From contig JAYPTI010000068.1 of the NCBI GenBank assembly GCA_038133505.1, positions 1 through 16,416 on the forward strand: a DNA stretch of 16,416 bases, in the 5' to 3' direction. Made by a program: the position numbers and the translations under genes. The notes beneath the pieces were generated by a model. The model was not told where the DNA came from. It was given only the letters and a program-made list of their open reading frames with translations, and did no database searches. Below are positions 15,731 to 16,416 of the stretch, one piece after another. The number at the start of each line of letters is the position of its first letter. Positions within the stretch are counted from its first letter, which is position 1. The DNA is from JAYQUR01 sp038133505. Lineage in GTDB: Bacteria; Pseudomonadota; Alphaproteobacteria; MPNO01; UBA830.

Positions 15731-16416
15731 TTCTCGCCTTCCGGCATGCCGGCGCGGATCCAGAGTCCGAGCGAGGCGCGTTCGGCGTCCGTCATCTGCG
15801 TCTTGTTGCCGAGCGGCATCGCCTTGGACATCACCGACTGCTTGAGCACGCGCGCACTGTGCTTCCGGAGATCCGCCGCGCTTTCCAGCATCACGCCGCC
15901 GGGCGCCTTCTCGATATCCGGATCGGTAGGCTTGGCGGCGTGACACGATGCGCAACGGGCCTGTGCGATCGCCGCCACGTCCGCTGCCGAGGGAACGGTC
16001 ATCTCGGCCGTCTCGGTTGCCGGCTGCCAGCTCAGATACGCGATCAGCAGCGCCACCAGGACGGCCGCCGCCGGCCACTGCCAGCGCAGCGTCATGATCG
16101 GACGGCCGGTATGCATCAGGTTGAAGAAATGACGGATGGTGCCACCGACCAGCAGGATCAGCGTCACGACCAGCCAGCTGTTCTCGTTGTCGAACAGCAT
16201 CGGGTAATGCTGGCTGATCATCATCAGGATGACCGGCAGGGTCAGGTAATTGTTGTGGGTGGACCGGTCCTTGCCCTGCGCGCCGAGCCGCGGATCCGGC
16301 TCCTCGCCCGCGAGCAGCGATTTCACGATCTTCTTCTGGTTGGGAATGATGATGAAGAAGACGTTCCCTACCATAATCGAGCCGACCAGCGCGCCGACAT
16401 GAACGAAGGCGGCGCG
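15727..16416 (-). CDS. puuD: Membrane cytochrome c urate oxidase PuuD (5' end outside window)
   Basis: This integral inner-membrane enzyme oxidises urate to 5-hydroxyisourate and passes electrons to its own heme c. Only the C-terminal 229 residues are in the window; the frame is open to the edge. The fragment starts in a membrane helix (RAAFVHVGALVGSI), continues with the family-typical FFIIIPNQKKIV and STHNNYLTLPV, and shows further helices at about 55–75, 80–103 and 114–131. A periplasmic cytochrome c domain (about 140–229) follows, with heme motif CASCH (C155, C158, H159) and a probable axial methionine M200 in KAMPLGN. An internal ATG at 16374 is not the start, since homologous sequence continues above it. 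Overlap with xdhA (GTGA) ties urate production and oxidation. A different membrane cytochrome is possible but unlikely given this motif set and context. Confidence 0.92.
   Translation of the reverse strand, partial: RAAFVHVGALVGSIMVGNVFFIIIPNQKKIVKSLLAGEEPDPRLGAQGKDRSTHNNYLTLPVILMMISQHYPMLFDNENSWLVVTLILLVGGTIRHFFNLMHTGRPIMTLRWQWPAAAVLVALLIAYLSWQPATETAEMTVPSAADVAAIAQARCASCHAAKPTDPDIEKAPGGVMLESAADLRKHSARVLKQSVMSKAMPLGNKTQMTDAERASLGLWIRAGMPEGEK

Noticed and set aside
15731..16078. Apparent N-terminal extension of XdhA
   Set aside because: It overlaps puuD out of frame and is not protein-like; homology starts at the GTG at 15730, which has a ribosome site.

Overview
The window comes from a high-GC bacterium, most likely an alphaproteobacterium. 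The pointers are the proS–LolC/E–lolD gene order, a short prolyl-tRNA synthetase without the INS editing insertion, and a urate oxidase of the membrane cytochrome c type (PuuD). This placement is inference from gene content; no rRNA or other marker is present. Every supported gene lies on the minus strand, so transcription runs from high to low coordinates. Gaps are short (the longest is about 105 nt), and many genes overlap or touch. No tRNA, rRNA, insertion sequence, CRISPR array or phage gene was seen.

Region A (about 5979–16416) is a purine-catabolism locus. In transcription order it holds the C-terminal part of puuD (membrane urate oxidase with a cytochrome c domain, cut by the window edge), xdhA and xdhB (xanthine dehydrogenase), a double-cassette ABC ATPase, two permeases, a BMP-family periplasmic binding protein and guanine deaminase (guaD). 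Together they can import a purine or nucleoside, deaminate guanine to xanthine, oxidise xanthine to urate, and oxidise urate with electrons passing to a heme c. The five genes from puuD to the second permease are joined by overlaps of 1–11 nt or by abutting stop and start codons. A clear intrinsic terminator follows the binding-protein gene and lies only 20 nt before guaD. No xdhC is present.

Region B (about 4356–5928) holds a short protein of the cobalamin-independent methionine synthase family with an intact zinc site, whose role next to purine genes is unclear. It also holds a small secreted protein of unknown function that may be translated from a leaderless mRNA.

Region C (1–4250) is a housekeeping block: proS, two tandem LolC/LolE-type lipoprotein-release permeases, and the start of lolD (cut by the window edge). 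These genes would charge tRNA-Pro and extract lipoproteins from the inner membrane for delivery to LolA.

No clearly new system was found. The points most worth a second look are the tandem Lol permeases that both seem to carry a hook-like hairpin, the terminator just before guaD, the orphan MetE-like gene, and the missing xdhC.
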